Positions 13,401 through 24,100 of a stretch of 64,000 nt of DNA are shown here, piece after piece. Source of the DNA: Diorhabda sublineata (lineage: Eukaryota; Arthropoda; Insecta; Coleoptera; Chrysomelidae); assembly GCF_026230105.1 (NCBI RefSeq), contig NC_079476.1, forward strand, positions 31,548,559-31,612,558. The letters are read 5' to 3'. A program made the position numbers and the translations under genes. Numbering within the stretch: position 1 is the stretch's first letter; each line of letters begins with the position of its first letter. The notes beneath the pieces are model-generated. The model was not told the DNA's origin. It ran no database searches and was given only the letters and a program-made list of their open reading frames with translations.

Positions 13401-16400
13401 CCAAGTATCCTTAATTGATTCTGAAAAATTAGTTTATATATTTAGACATGAACCTAATTTAAATATATTTGAAAGATATCTATATAAGATATAAGTATTA
13501 AAATCTAACCAAATATAGTTAATAAACAATGTATCTTTTGTGAAATTTATATTTTTGGTTCCTCACTAAGGTACCATAATTTTTTGATATGGATAATAAG
13601 AAATCCATGATGCTACCACAAAATTGTTGTATTATATTCTGCCAAAAAAACATATACAGCAGTTGAATAATTCATTCTAAGTAAAACAAATCTGAGGGAC
13701 TATTTAAATTATCCAATTATATGTAATATACTTTTTCCAGAAACAACTTCATCCACAGAGCAAGAGAAGTACTTGTTAGCTGTTGTTGCAGCCACTCCTG
13801 TTTATTCACATAGATCCACATGGGGCATGTCAGACAGTTCATTAAGTATTGATTCACTTCTTTTAGCTGCTGAAGATCCGTTAACATGTACAACGTTGAC
13901 ACCTGAAGTTGCTAGAAGAACAAACGCTTTCAATAAGGCTATTGGGACACTAGGGTAAGTTTCTGAATTCAGAGATCTATATTTTTGATATATCTCTTTA
14001 AGCTTGGGACGCTAAATACGAACAGATTTTGTATAATTTTGAGAAAATGATTTTCCATTTTCAGTGCTTTTCCCCGTTCATCTGGTGGTAAGGGTCCTAA
14101 AAATTTTGGTAGATGGGGCTCACTTAAGGACCGCCGTCAGTCGTCACAAGCTTCTTTGGCTGCTGGACAGACAAGTAAAGTTAATATACGTCATAGCAAT
14201 GAAGTTGAATCAGGTGTGGATGGTGTTCATACTTTGCAAAAAGCAGCACTTTATATATTAGGCGAAAAAGCTCAGATGAAAGGTATCAAAATGGATTCGG
14301 CACCAAAAGCAGAATTTATTCCTGTAGAATATTATGATATCAGACATACTAGAGCAGCTTTCAAAAAAATAATGAGGGCATGTTTACCAAGTTCGCCAAA
14401 TGCGGAGCCGGAACACAGTTTTTGTAGGTAAGATATATAATTTTATGTAAAAAATAACTTCCCTTTATATAGGGTGTAGAAGCAAAACACCCTTTATTAA
14501 AAACATGATAAAAGTCATAGTATGAATCAGAAGATTTTTCTTTTCTATTATGTACGCAAAAGTTTTGTTGTACTTTTTTTTGATGCTTAAATTGGACATA
14601 ATCCATTTTTCATATACTAAGTAAATGGATTTCTGGCGTTTGTCATAACTTTCCAGCATATTACACGTTATCTTCCTAGTTGTTGGCTTTCAAATATATT
14701 TGGGCTTTCATACTGTTCACATTAATATAGAATTTCTTAAAAATCCCATAGAAAAATTCACAAGTAGTCAAATTTAGGAAGCAGATAGACTAGTCCAAAA
14801 CGCCCCTAATTGAGATGAGGCGCTCTGGGAAGAGTTCCCTTAAAATAACTATTAATGCTCTTGTAGTTGCTCCATCTTGTTGAAAATAAGTACAATGATC
14901 TAGCTGCTAAATAAAATTCCTACAACATGTTCACATACTGATGTTGAGTTACTGTCATTCCATTTTCTTTAAAGAACAAAGGACCAATAATTTCGTCTGA
15001 GAAAGCTATATGTTATACTGTGGCTAATTCTTAAAATTTGATGAAAGACCAGTAGTGTATGTTTTGTTTGCCGATGGTTCTACAAAAATGAAAATGGGAT
15101 TCATAACAAAACATTATCATCCTTAGGAATGACTTCCAGAAGAACATTTTACAAAGTTTCTACATAAGTAGTGTATATTTTGTTTGTTGATAGTTCTACA
15201 AAAATGAAAAAGGAATTAATCACAAGACAATAGTATCTCAGGAACAACTTCCAGAAGAACCTCACAGGTTTATGTTTTATAAAGTTTTTACATAATAGCT
15301 ACTTTGTATAAAAATCAGCATGAATAATTCTTTTCAAAGAACAATTGAAAGAGCAGACCCATGTTTGCTCTCATGTGATCCATGAAAATTGATTTATGGG
15401 TAAATTGAATCGTTTTTGGAAGGAATTTTAGGATTATATTTAGGACTGTATTGTATCAGGAGAAACTTCATTTACTCGTCTCTGTTACGGCAAAAATCGA
15501 CTGAAGTTATGCTGTCTCACCCTTTATATTCTCAATATCCGTTAATATCTTAGTATACCAGTGAAGTAGGCGATAGTGTGATTAATTAATGAATTCTTCT
15601 GTTTTTTCATACAGGTTAATTGAAAATGCTGAATGGTTGCAACAGATACAAAATATCATGCAACTTTCTGGTGCAGTAGTAGATCTTCTAGATCTTCAAG
15701 GTTCTTCTGTGGCAATATGTCTTGAAGAAGGATGTGATATAACAGCACAAGTATCTTCAATAGCACAACTATGTTTAGATCCTCAATATCGCACAATGGA
15801 AGGTTTTAGAGTTCTAGTTGAAAAGGAGTGGATAGCTTTTGGGCATAGATTTAGCCATAGAAGTAACCTCAATGCCAATTCGCAAGCAGGTGGATTTGCA
15901 CCAACTTTCTTACAATTTCTCGATGTTGTTCATCAGATCCAGAAGCAGTATCCATTAGCATTTGAATTCAGTGATTACTATTTAAAATTTCTCGCCTATC
16001 ATTCTGTATCTTGCAGATTTAGAACGTTTCTTTTTGATTGTGAGTTAGAGAGGGTAAGTATTTTATTAATTCTAAATTTTGAATAATAGACGCTCAAATT
16101 TGATCATGTTCAAAGAACTAAATTTAATTTAAAAAATATTAAAACTATCATTAAAATGTAGGAAAATATGTGTGTGATCTAAACAGTTATCTGTATATAG
16201 GTAGAAAGTGGGGTAGCTGCTGTTGAAGATAAGCGTGGTTCATTGACTTCCCATCATAAAAGTGTCGATGCTGCATCTGATGACGAAAATATATATCCCG
16301 GTGGTCGAACTGCTTCAACCACTCAAGGACATAATTTGGGTCAAAGTGTTTTTGATTACATTGACAAACAACATGCTAGAAATCCCATGTTTTTTAATTT

Positions 16401-19400
16401 CTTATACACACCAGATCTTGAACAGCCAGTATTGAGACCTCAATCACATTTACCATGTTTAGAAATTTGGAATTATTATTTGAATGAAGATTTGAGGTAT
16501 GGACCAAGCTATGATCCCGAAATAATTCAGATGGATACACAGCAAGAAGAGGAGGCTGAAGCTGCAGATGGAATTTCACAATCTAGAAAAATAATGTCTT
16601 TAGGGTAAGATGAAATACTTGCAAATAAAATTTATAAAACAATGTAATTTTGAATTTGCGTAGGCATCAAGATTATTTGGATATTTTTCTTAATTAGTTT
16701 CTTGAAATTCATAATTGTTGTTAGTTTAGCTCACGACATTTACTTTGGTTTTGATATTATTTATATTGATTATAGAAATATATATGACGAGTTTAAAAAT
16801 TTTCAGGTATCAAAAAAAAAATTATATTGTTAAGAAGAAAACGGGACTATCTTATATCTATAAATAAATAAAAGAAACTCAACTGTAAAAATTTGGAACC
16901 CATAATTTTGTCAAATTTTCAGTATTAAATAATAAAGAAACTGTATCGAACTATAACGAGGTTATGAACAAAAATGAATTATTGAAACTACATGCACAAT
17001 TTCAAAGTTTTTATTTAAAAAAAGTACAACAAATTTTAATACAAAAAAATGTATATGGAGGTGGTATTAAAACTTTATAAATACACCTAAAATTAATTTC
17101 AATCTCTATTGTATAAAATATAAAGATTTGACAAAAAATGTTTTAAAAAGAGCTCAAAACAAGATCCAATTTTAATTAAAATTGTAAACGACTATCATTT
17201 CAAAGAGGCTCTATTGGAATAAGGTCATGCCTGTGATGGGTTATACCATTGGATTTCGATTTCTTCAAGGTTATTTTGGATGGTTCTTGTGGTATGTGAA
17301 ACATTCTTTGTACGAAACAATTTTCTTCTACAATTGAAGCGCAAGTTACACTTTTGGGTTCAAATATGTCAACAATGTACCTCTGGGAGTTAAGAGGATG
17401 TTTTAATGATGAATCACCAATGAGTCATCATTAGCATAATTGGTCTTAGGCAGCATTACATCATTTGCTTTTTTGCACAAATTTGAATGTTTTGCAGAGT
17501 AGTACAAAGTATTGATAAGCCTTATCAATCTCGAAGACATAAGTCTCTTCCAAGTAGAAACTTTGAGGGACAACAATATTAAGCCAATAGAAGAAACTTA
17601 AAATTCTTTTATTAAAAGATTTAGTCAAATAGAAAATGATGCATAATTTTGCATGTATAAAAATACTTGCTTAACATCATTTTTCCATTTACAGATATGA
17701 TAATGTGCAGAAATCAGTTCCAGATGCTTTTAGTCACTTTTTAGAAGAAATTCATAAACTTGAATCTGACTTAGGTCACTTGCCACAAAAATGGAAAGTA
17801 TTATGGGATAAGCTTGAGATACCATTAACAGATTCTCTTACAGTAAGTATAATCTGTAATACTGCTATACCTTTTTTTATGCTACAGTAATACGATCATA
17901 GATAACAAATCTCTTCAGGAGCTGCTGCTGTCTTAATTCTTTGTTTTGAACTACCTAGTTAGTGCTTTTGAAATGACTATGTTCATTGAAAACAAGTCAA
18001 GGGAATTATTTGATAAAAATTTATTTGTTTTAAACATTTTCAGCGACATGCTTCCTTTAGCACAGCTTTGGTCAGATCTCATGGTCGTTTGGTTCATAAG
18101 CGTTCAACACTGGAGATATTAATGAGAGGTAAGATGGTTGGAGCTGCAGAATCATCACTTATATACTCCCATCCGCACAGATTCGAACGTTACAACTGCA
18201 CTACACCCACTTATTGTGATCTTTGTTCCAATTTATTATGGGGCCCTGTTAAGGTATGTACAAATGATATCCAAACTAAAAGACTACTGCCATTACAGTT
18301 TTGTATTATATCACATAAATACTAATACAACCTAATTGTATGTTTTGTGACTAATTACCTGTCTATGCCTTAAGTAATAATACCAAATTCCAAAAATGGT
18401 AATAGATAATGATGATGTTAAGGATGGCAAACTATGCTTCTTAAAATAGTTTTAATGGAAAAAGAAGTTTCATAGCGACCTAATTAAACCTATTTTTAGA
18501 CTGGTATGAGATGCATTGATTGCGGTTATAGTTGCCATGAAAAATGTATGGAAAGTGTCCCTAAAAATTGTACTAAATATAAATCTGTCACGGACAGTAC
18601 GACATCTCACAATCAAGGCAATACTGGCGACAGTGCTTCCGTAAGTTCTGGTAAGTCATGAAATGTTTTGTTTCATAGTTAAGGTTATATAAAAAGCTCA
18701 AGTAGTTTATACAAAAGGTCTATTTTCACAATTGTAGTAAGAATAGCTAGATAAAAATATGGTAGTGATTACATTTTTTACTAAAAAAAAATTGCATTGG
18801 AGAAATGAATAACTGTTATTCTGCATTTTATTTATTTGAACAGGATAAAGGCATCCGCACCATCATTGGCCATATGAGATCGACCGGTGTGTGGTGCTGT
18901 ACCTGTATGATCTACTAAAACCCTTGCTCTTTAATCTATATCTTTCTGAGGTTCCCAACCTGGACCCGCGTTAGCGGCTGCTCTTCGCTTTGCGTTTGCG
19001 CTGTTCATTCGTTGTTCTGTAATATCTTTAGCAGTTGCTTGGCGTGAACTGATCATCCACCAAAGCGTCCCGTTTCTTCGTCTGTAAAATAGTTTCTATA
19101 TACTCAGCTACGGCGTCTCAGTTCTCCTCAGTCGCGATTATAATCCCTACGAAAGTAACCGTGTCCAGACAGTAGTTAGGTGAGGCATATGGCAAGAGGC
19201 GCGTAGTCCATCTACCTCGTTGATCCGTATCATACCTCTGTTGCCATTGGTCCATTGTCACGAATCTTTCTTCCTTCGTGACTCCGACTTTGCCAATGAT
19301 TCCGTTTGTCTTTTCCCCGTTGCATATTCTTTTGTATATTATCCTGCGTTCGAGTGCTAGCAGGTCTACTGGGATAGTTCCCGCAATGACTAATACTGCT

Positions 19401-22400
19401 GGTTCTGATACAGAGAGGTATGTACTGCATACTATACTCTGCGTACCTGCGATGGATCTCTGTTTGCGTAGTTTCTCCCCATATCTCTGCGCCGTACAAA
19501 TGTATTGAGTTTGTGACTGAAATTAACAATCTTCTTTTGGTGGCAGTTGGACTCCCGATAATTCTTATTAGTCGGCTTAGCGATTGTGTTGATGCCTTGT
19601 CGTCTGCCCCTTTTCTTATCACCAAAACTCTTTCGTGCTTAGCGTGAATCCTAAATATTTGATAAACGTTTTCGTCTGGATGAAGAGCAGTTCGCCATCT
19701 GCTTCTTGGTCAATAAGATCAAATTGGTTTTTTCCGCTGCTAGCGATATTCCTTGGTCGTCGACCCATCTTCTCAGAATCCGTATGGTGCTGGATAGCTT
19801 ATATTGGATTTCCTCTCTGTTCCTTCCAGTGATGATAATAGCAATGTGGTAAAGGGAGCCCCACTTAACTTGATCTGACTCAATTTTTTAAACAAAAAAG
19901 CAAAAATAAAAAATGTTTATATTGCTTTCATATTGGTTATAACAAGTAGCATATCTCTAAATACATTTAAAATTTATTTTTCAAATTCAAATAATATTAA
20001 TACACAATATTTTCGTTTCCTTATAAGTAAACTCACTCTCCTTTATTATACAGGAAGTGCAAGACAGACATCTAGTCAACAATACTATGATCAATTCTCA
20101 TCAAATGTGGCCGAAGACAGGACACACGAAGGCTATCTTTATAAAAGAGGTGCTTTACTCAAAGGTTGGAAACAACGTTGGTTTGTTCTTGATTCAATCA
20201 AACATCAATTAAGATATTATGATGCCATGGAAGATTCTCACTGCAAAGGTTATATAGGTAAGGAACGATTTAAGTTTGATATGTGTTAAATGTTTTGAAA
20301 CAGAAGTATTAAAATTTTCACCATATTTACAATATTTATGTTTCAAAAAATTTAAAGTGCCAAAACACATAAAATCAAACTTTGAAAATACAGAAAAGTA
20401 GTAAGTCTGCAACAAGGATTTTAAATTTGAAACATCATAATATGGTATTGGCAATGATATATAAAACTATATCATATAAAGACTATTCGAATATGTTTCT
20501 AAAACTAATAGAAACTACTTTTGTTGAAGCAGATTCTGTAGTTGTCTGGATAATGCCAAGCATCACGTACTGAACTTACAATTACACTGTTTGACAGATG
20601 TTTCTCTAACCAAGTTATCATCTTCAGATAAAGCTCAACAATTGGTTGTCTGAGTTGATAACTTTGTTACCGAAACGCTGCCAGACAGTGTAATTGTTAG
20701 TAAACAGTGCGTTCATTATGAATATTTACCACCAGCTTCAGAACTTTCAACTCATCATTACTTTCACGAGAAGACTGTAACTAGCCCTAAATGACTATAA
20801 AGATGTATTATCTACATTGTCTTTGAAATGAAGTTTTTATTGAAATTTTATTTATAATAATAAAAAAAAATAAATAATAAATTTTCAATCACACTGTTAC
20901 CATTGATTTTAGATTTGGCTGAAGTGATATCGGTAAACCCGGCCCCTCCAGCACCTGGCACTCCAAAAAAGACAGATGACAAATCTTTCTTTGATGTAAG
21001 TATTGAAATTTCTGCTAGGATTTTTCAAAAATATCTTTGAACATAATGAGTTGCAATTAAATTGAAAAAATAACAGTTTTAATGTAAATTAGTTCATAAA
21101 ACTATCATTTTAATATAATTCAGCATAATGTGGAAATTCTAACTACAGGGTATACCTCAGTGGACAGAGTCGACACGTATATCAGAAACTACTAGTAATA
21201 TTTTTCTATAAATTCATTTATTCACTTATGAACTAGTATGTAGATCATCAACAAATGTAAAACATAAACTAGCACAGTTTGTTAATGTCAGTAAGATGTT
21301 AAGCGTATCTAGTACAGGTTTAATTTTATTTTTTTCAAAAAAATGCCTGTGTGATTTACTTTTGTGAATGATCTCTACCCTAGGTCGGTATTCTCAGGTC
21401 CTCGTTTGGAGTGATATCGATGTCAATGAATGCTAGGGGTTCGAAATTCATTGTTGTCTCGACTCTCATGCCCTCTCCTCGCAATAGGAACGCACCCGCC
21501 AAAGAGGAGTGCTTAATTTCACTCACTTTCGCATGTTAATACAAAATTCTACCTATCATTTTTATTGAAACAGTGTCTTAATAATGTTATAATTGTATAT
21601 AAATAATTTATAATTGTAGTAATATATAAGAGATTGTAGCAATGGATGATCTTCTGTATATTGGATTGCTGGAAGAACTAGAAGAAGCTGAAGAAATTGT
21701 TGCAGAGCCCTATTGAGTTGTCTAATACAATACAACTAATACAACTCAGTGATGTGACAAATTTAAAAAAAATATTTCGGCTAATCAAAGAAACTTTCAG
21801 ATATGTTTTGACACAATAAGCATATATTTGGACGAACCTGTAAAAACTGCAGTAGTACATTGTTTCACTTTTTATTTGGTTTTGATTTATATAAACTTAT
21901 TACAAATATGTATAATTGATATACTATTAAAAGTTGATAATGCTCTCTAAACGTTAAAATTAAATGCTTTCATTTAGTTATGGGCAGCATTGAAGTTTTT
22001 CGATACTGGTAGTTACCATCAAGATATAGGTAATAATTATTGTTTGGGTATCTCCCAATCATCGGTTAGTCCATACATTCACAAAAGTATTGAAATATTT
22101 TAGGCTCTTTTTAAAATATAATGTATTGGATGTATTGACTGCACTCATGTTGCTTTATTTCACAGCTCATAAACTGCTTCTATTAATTAATGGTTTTAGG
22201 TTAGAATAGAATTCTTTGCATTTAATCGACAGCACAAGTACAGAACTAGAAACTATTTTGACAAAATATGCTAATATACAGGTGTTGCCAACACCGTACC
22301 TAGTCGCTCGTGTTACAAATTTGCGAGCGGAGGGGTACATCAGAATCTAAAAATTCCAAATCGCTGCCAATCAAATCACTTCCTTTGGTGATCGCTCGGA

Positions 22401-23004
22401 TGTGAGAAGAGTGAGTTAAGAATATCGGCCCTGGGGTGATTAGTTTACTCTGGCCTATCCAAATATTGTGATGAGAAAGATTCACAGACTCCCAATGAAG
22501 TAAAATTCTCTATTACTAAAAACTAGTACCCTCTAGATATTGAATATTTGAATGTTTTTTCTGTATATATGCAAACTCAGTTTATTTTTCTGAAAATTTG
22601 TCTTCTGGGTCATATTTCATGACAGTTGTTGCACCTTTTACCTCTAACAACAGTTGATCCTGATTTTTGACTCTCTGTCATACCAGTAATTTCTGATATA
22701 CATATCAAATCATCCCATTGTGTTATACGTGTATGAAACATCACAAATTAGCAATTTTCTTAGATAACGAAAGCGTTTTATAAAGCAACATGTGTACGTA
22801 TGTAAACTCAGTTTATTTTTCTGAGAATGATGGGTTAATTTTATACAGGACTTTATTTACTCTGATTATCATAGGTTGTCATGTATATATGTGACAGTAT
22901 TTTTTTGTTTGTAGCTGCGTACTAGTCGAAGGACATACAATTTTTGTGCCACAGACGCTTCATCCGCTCAAGAATGGATTGAAAAGCTCCAAGCTTGTCT
23001 ATAA
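1451..23004 (+). CDS. Sbf: Myotubularin-related pseudophosphatase Sbf (MTMR5/MTMR13, SET-binding factor), 24 exons
   Basis: Coding exons: 1451-1505, 2089-2174, 2603-2758, 2812-2940, 5442-5903, 5971-6659, 8308-8416, 8618-8965, 9211-9608, 9726-10018, 10526-10669, 10748-11037, 11359-11762, 11818-12020, 13741-13954, 14065-14427, 15615-16053, 16201-16604, 17695-17842, 18044-18253, 18500-18650, 20054-20257, 20913-20995, 22915-23004. All introns are GT-AG, all phases agree, and the sum is 6072 nt (2023 residues), close to vertebrate SBF1/2 plus a C1 domain. The start MSRLADYFVVVG matches the family N-terminus. Approximate domains: DENN 1-450, SBF2 region 530-800, GRAM 870-1050, myotubularin-like 1140-1650, C1 1823-1872, PH 1923-2023. 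Known for the family: a Rab GEF through DENN and a scaffold for active myotubularins (MTMR2) in endosomal phosphoinositide control. Least certain junction: the acceptor at 11358, which has a weak pyrimidine tract. Confidence 0.95.
3100..3930 (+). mobile_element. Decayed non-LTR retrotransposon tail in Sbf intron 4
   Basis: Plus-strand translation gives, in shifting frames, an RT palm-like stretch (LIEFIKDVERKCKEFGL, then VINEFKTVFMKM) and then the tail motif RLFGHIQKMEDKWMSKR followed by an SRGRPHIR-like segment. This is the usual end of an RTE-like or Jockey-like RT. Several stops and frame breaks show it is dead. It accounts for about a third of the 2.5-kb intron. Confidence 0.75.
3931..5441. 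other. Rest of Sbf intron 4, unrecognised
   Basis: AT-rich sequence with short broken reading frames only. Around 4640-4770 the plus strand has about 45 open codons of coding-like composition that I cannot assign. The intron ends at a clear acceptor, cttttttgcag, before exon 5. Confidence 0.4.
6775..7525 (+). mobile_element. Non-LTR retrotransposon RNase H and C-terminal zinc-knuckle relic in Sbf intron 6
   Basis: The plus strand encodes RNase H motifs in sequence: an AEIHAISKCVQFNLEKKY segment, ADSQAVIRIL, then VQWIPGHTVVKRNEIADKLA. A CKFCCPEDETSIHILSKC knuckle follows, and the reading ends with a stop at 7520-7522. This is the order seen at the 3' end of R1, Jockey and I-type elements. Frame breaks occur near 6975 and 7180. 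A related copy lies on the minus strand at 33700-34130. Confidence 0.85.
7526..8307. other. Remaining Sbf intron 6, nothing recognised
   Basis: AT-rich intron sequence. Reading frames here are short and do not resemble any family I know. The intron ends at the exon 7 acceptor at 8306-8307. Confidence 0.4.
12059..12360. repeat. Foldback repeat family, copy 1 (Sbf intron 14)
   Basis: Two loosely inverted arms: a left arm containing tttacaattacattgtttgg (about 12185) and a right arm containing agatagtgtagttgtgagtg (about 12295), with inner arms around ataactaatttatcaact and acgataacttgc. The same arm sequences recur at 20557-20733 and 23830-23960, so this is a dispersed family and not a chance hairpin. 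No protein is encoded. Confidence 0.65.
12361..13740. other. Rest of Sbf intron 14, no gene seen
   Basis: Long AT-rich intron sequence. The 95-codon frame at 12673-12960 is low-complexity, rich in Phe, Ile and Tyr, and has no family resemblance. The intron ends with the acceptor ctttttccag at 13740. Confidence 0.45.
14428..15614. other. Sbf intron 16, no gene seen apart from a short tandem duplication
   Basis: I see no coding sequence on either strand here. The only structure is the degenerate two-copy repeat at 15052-15298, listed separately. Confidence 0.4.
15052..15298. repeat. Degenerate two-copy tandem repeat, period about 120 bp
   Basis: The block from gtagtgtatgttttgtttg (about 15053) to the tttctacataa near 15176 repeats from gtagtgtatattttgtttg (about 15171) to about 15298. 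Shared landmarks are the words ttctacaaaaatgaaaa, aacttccagaagaac or its variant, and ataaagttttacat-like ends. The copies differ by substitutions and small indels, so the duplication is old. Confidence 0.65.
15715..15744 (+). other. Sbf: Inactive phosphatase loop of Sbf
   Basis: This part of exon 17 encodes ICLEEGCDIT (residues about 1482-1491). Aligned to the active myotubularin loop HCSDGWDRT, the catalytic Cys is Leu (about residue 1484) and the phosphate-binding Arg is Ile (about 1490). The loop Trp is also changed, to Cys. SBF1 of vertebrates has the same Leu and Ile replacements, so this supports a pseudophosphatase and not a sequencing error. Confidence 0.9.
16605..17694. other. Sbf intron 18, no gene recognised
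   Basis: AT-rich intron sequence. The segment at about 17200-17580 is a little richer in G and C and may be an old repeat, but I could not assign it on either strand. Confidence 0.4.
18176..18571 (+). other. Sbf: C1 zinc-finger domain encoded across exons 20 and 21 of Sbf
   Basis: Joining 18044-18253 to 18500-18650 gives a perfect H-X12-C-X2-C-X13-C-X2-C-X4-H-X2-C-X7-C spacing, residues about 1823-1872, just before the PH domain. That is the full zinc-ligand set of a DAG/phorbol-ester-type C1 domain. The vertebrate SBF1 tail, as I recall it, goes from the myotubularin region to PH without it, so this is probably the invertebrate architecture. Whether it binds diacylglycerol cannot be told from sequence alone. 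Confidence 0.88.
18850..19865 (-). mobile_element. R1-like non-LTR retrotransposon fragment in Sbf intron 21
   Basis: The minus strand carries an R1-type RT C-terminal half. From 19860 downward there is an ITGRNREEIQ...LRRWVDDQGISLAAEKT stretch, then LSRLIRIIGSPTATKRRLL and SIHLYGAEIWGETTQ (within 19230-19625). Further down is WQQRYDTDQRGRWTTRLLP (about 19260-19190). The fragment is broken by frame shifts. It is inverted relative to Sbf and sits between exons 21 and 22. Confidence 0.85.
20557..20733. repeat. Foldback repeat family, copy 2 (Sbf intron 22), near-complete hairpin
   Basis: The outer arms acttacaattacactgtttg (about 20574) and cagacagtgtaattgttagt (about 20682) are inverted complements with few mismatches. 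Inner arms aagttatcatcttcagataa and gagttgataactttgttacc pair as well. The whole unit could fold into one hairpin of about 170 nt. This is the clearest of three copies in the window. Confidence 0.75.
21370..22460 (+). mobile_element. PIF/Harbinger (HARBI1-like) transposase relic in Sbf intron 23
   Basis: Between about 21640 and 22260 the plus strand shows, in broken frames, DDLLYIGLLEELEEAEEIV, then LKFFDTGSYHQDIGNNY, GISQSSVSPYIHKSIEI and IDCTHVALFH. These match the HARBI1 pattern of an A-LxFLATGSYQ segment, an ISQ-S-S helix and the GAIDGTH motif with the first catalytic Asp. Stops and frame shifts abound. The GC-richer flanks at 21370-21530 and 22270-22460 may be the element ends, but I did not prove terminal repeats. 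Confidence 0.75.
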
Positions 23005-23059
23005 ATAGAATATTCCAATGTTAAAAATTTACGAATTGTTTTACAAATAACTTTAAGTT

Positions 23060-23065
23060 AATAAA
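23060..23065 (+). promoter_or_regulatory. Likely polyadenylation signal of Sbf
   Basis: An AATAAA hexamer lies 56 bases after the Sbf stop codon at 23002-23004, a usual distance for a short insect 3' UTR. Confidence 0.6.
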
Positions 23066-23084
23066 ATTTGTTATATATTGGTAT

Positions 23085-23540
23085 TTTTTGGAATTCCCCT
23101 TATTATCTAAATATCAATGCAACTGGCAAAGTAATCATCACAAACATGAAGATGTGACTATTGATAAAATAAAAATTGAAAATAGTGATATGAAAAACAT
23201 CAAAGCACCTAGCGATGACAGTTTGGTTATCGAGGTTATAAAGTGCAAAGGCTCATTTCTCCATCGAGCTCTCTGCAAGTTGTTTAATGATTGCTCAATA
23301 AAACAAATAATTCCTTCCTAAAGAGACCGAGCAATAAAAGTGATAATGCATAAAAAGGGTGATATCACAAACTTAACCAACTACAGACCCATAAGTTTGA
23401 TTCCCCATGTAAGTTGTTTATGCATATTATCCCGAATCTGGTCTAATCTTTATCAGTCCCGAGGACAAGCTCAGTTTAGGGCAGGGTATAGTACAAACGA
23501 TTATTTGCATGTCATCAAAAAGTACAGTGAAAGCTGATTT
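23085..23540 (+). mobile_element. Non-LTR reverse transcriptase fragment downstream of Sbf
   Basis: Two abutting plus-strand frames carry NIKAPSDDSLVIEVIKCKG, then MHKKGDITNLTNYRPISLIP and QAQFRAGYSTNDYLHVIKK. These are the RT fingers segment that precedes the catalytic YADD, which is absent. The piece begins about 20 bases after the Sbf polyadenylation signal. Confidence 0.8.
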
Positions 23541-23829
23541 CATAAATACAACTTTTTTTACAAATTTCGTATTTTATCCTTAGGATTACCCAATAATTGT
23601 TTTAATGTATTATTGGATTTATAAACCAATTAAAAACCCACTCTGTTAAATATTTCTTTCAATCCTTTTGTATAAACAGGATTGAAAGATACCAAAGCAA
23701 ATTTTTCTTGCATTTGATTTTGGAAACAGGTGGTTTCACATAGAGATTTCTTAAACCTATGACGGTTAATTAAATGGAAAATAATGAAAAGGTACCATTT
23801 TTGCATATTTTAGTAATTACTTTATCTTC

Positions 23830-24005
23830 AGTCACTGAAGACGATAACTTGGTTATCGAAACTCGCGTCAGACAGTGTAATTGTGAGTGTTGGCGTAGTT
23901 ATGGTGTAAACAGTGTATTCAGTATTGTGCACAGTGGTAAAGATGAAGGGAGACCTATGTCCAGCAGTGGACGTAATTGGCTGTTTGATGTTGATGATGA
24001 CATGA
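23830..24005 (+). repeat. Foldback family arm (copy 3) joined to a retroelement 3' tail
   Basis: The part with gataacttggttatcgaaac and cagacagtgtaattgtgagt (23845-23890) matches the arms of the foldback copies at 12 kb and 20.6 kb. It is followed by gagacctatgtccagcagtg (from about 23950) and a gatgttgatgatgac tail. That is the form of the 3' end of common insect non-LTR or SINE elements with a GATG-type tail. Confidence 0.6.
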
Positions 24006-24037
24006 AATGGGCAGTGTCAAAAAATTCTTTGTCATAA

Positions 24038-24043
24038 TTTATT
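24038..24043 (-). promoter_or_regulatory. Likely polyadenylation signal of COG3
   Basis: TTTATT on the plus strand, which is AATAAA on the minus strand, lies about 58 bases past the COG3 stop codon. Confidence 0.5.
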
Positions 24044-24100
24044 GCCTCTATATTAAATAATACAATTCAATTATTGGATCAAAAATTAACTATAAAATGA

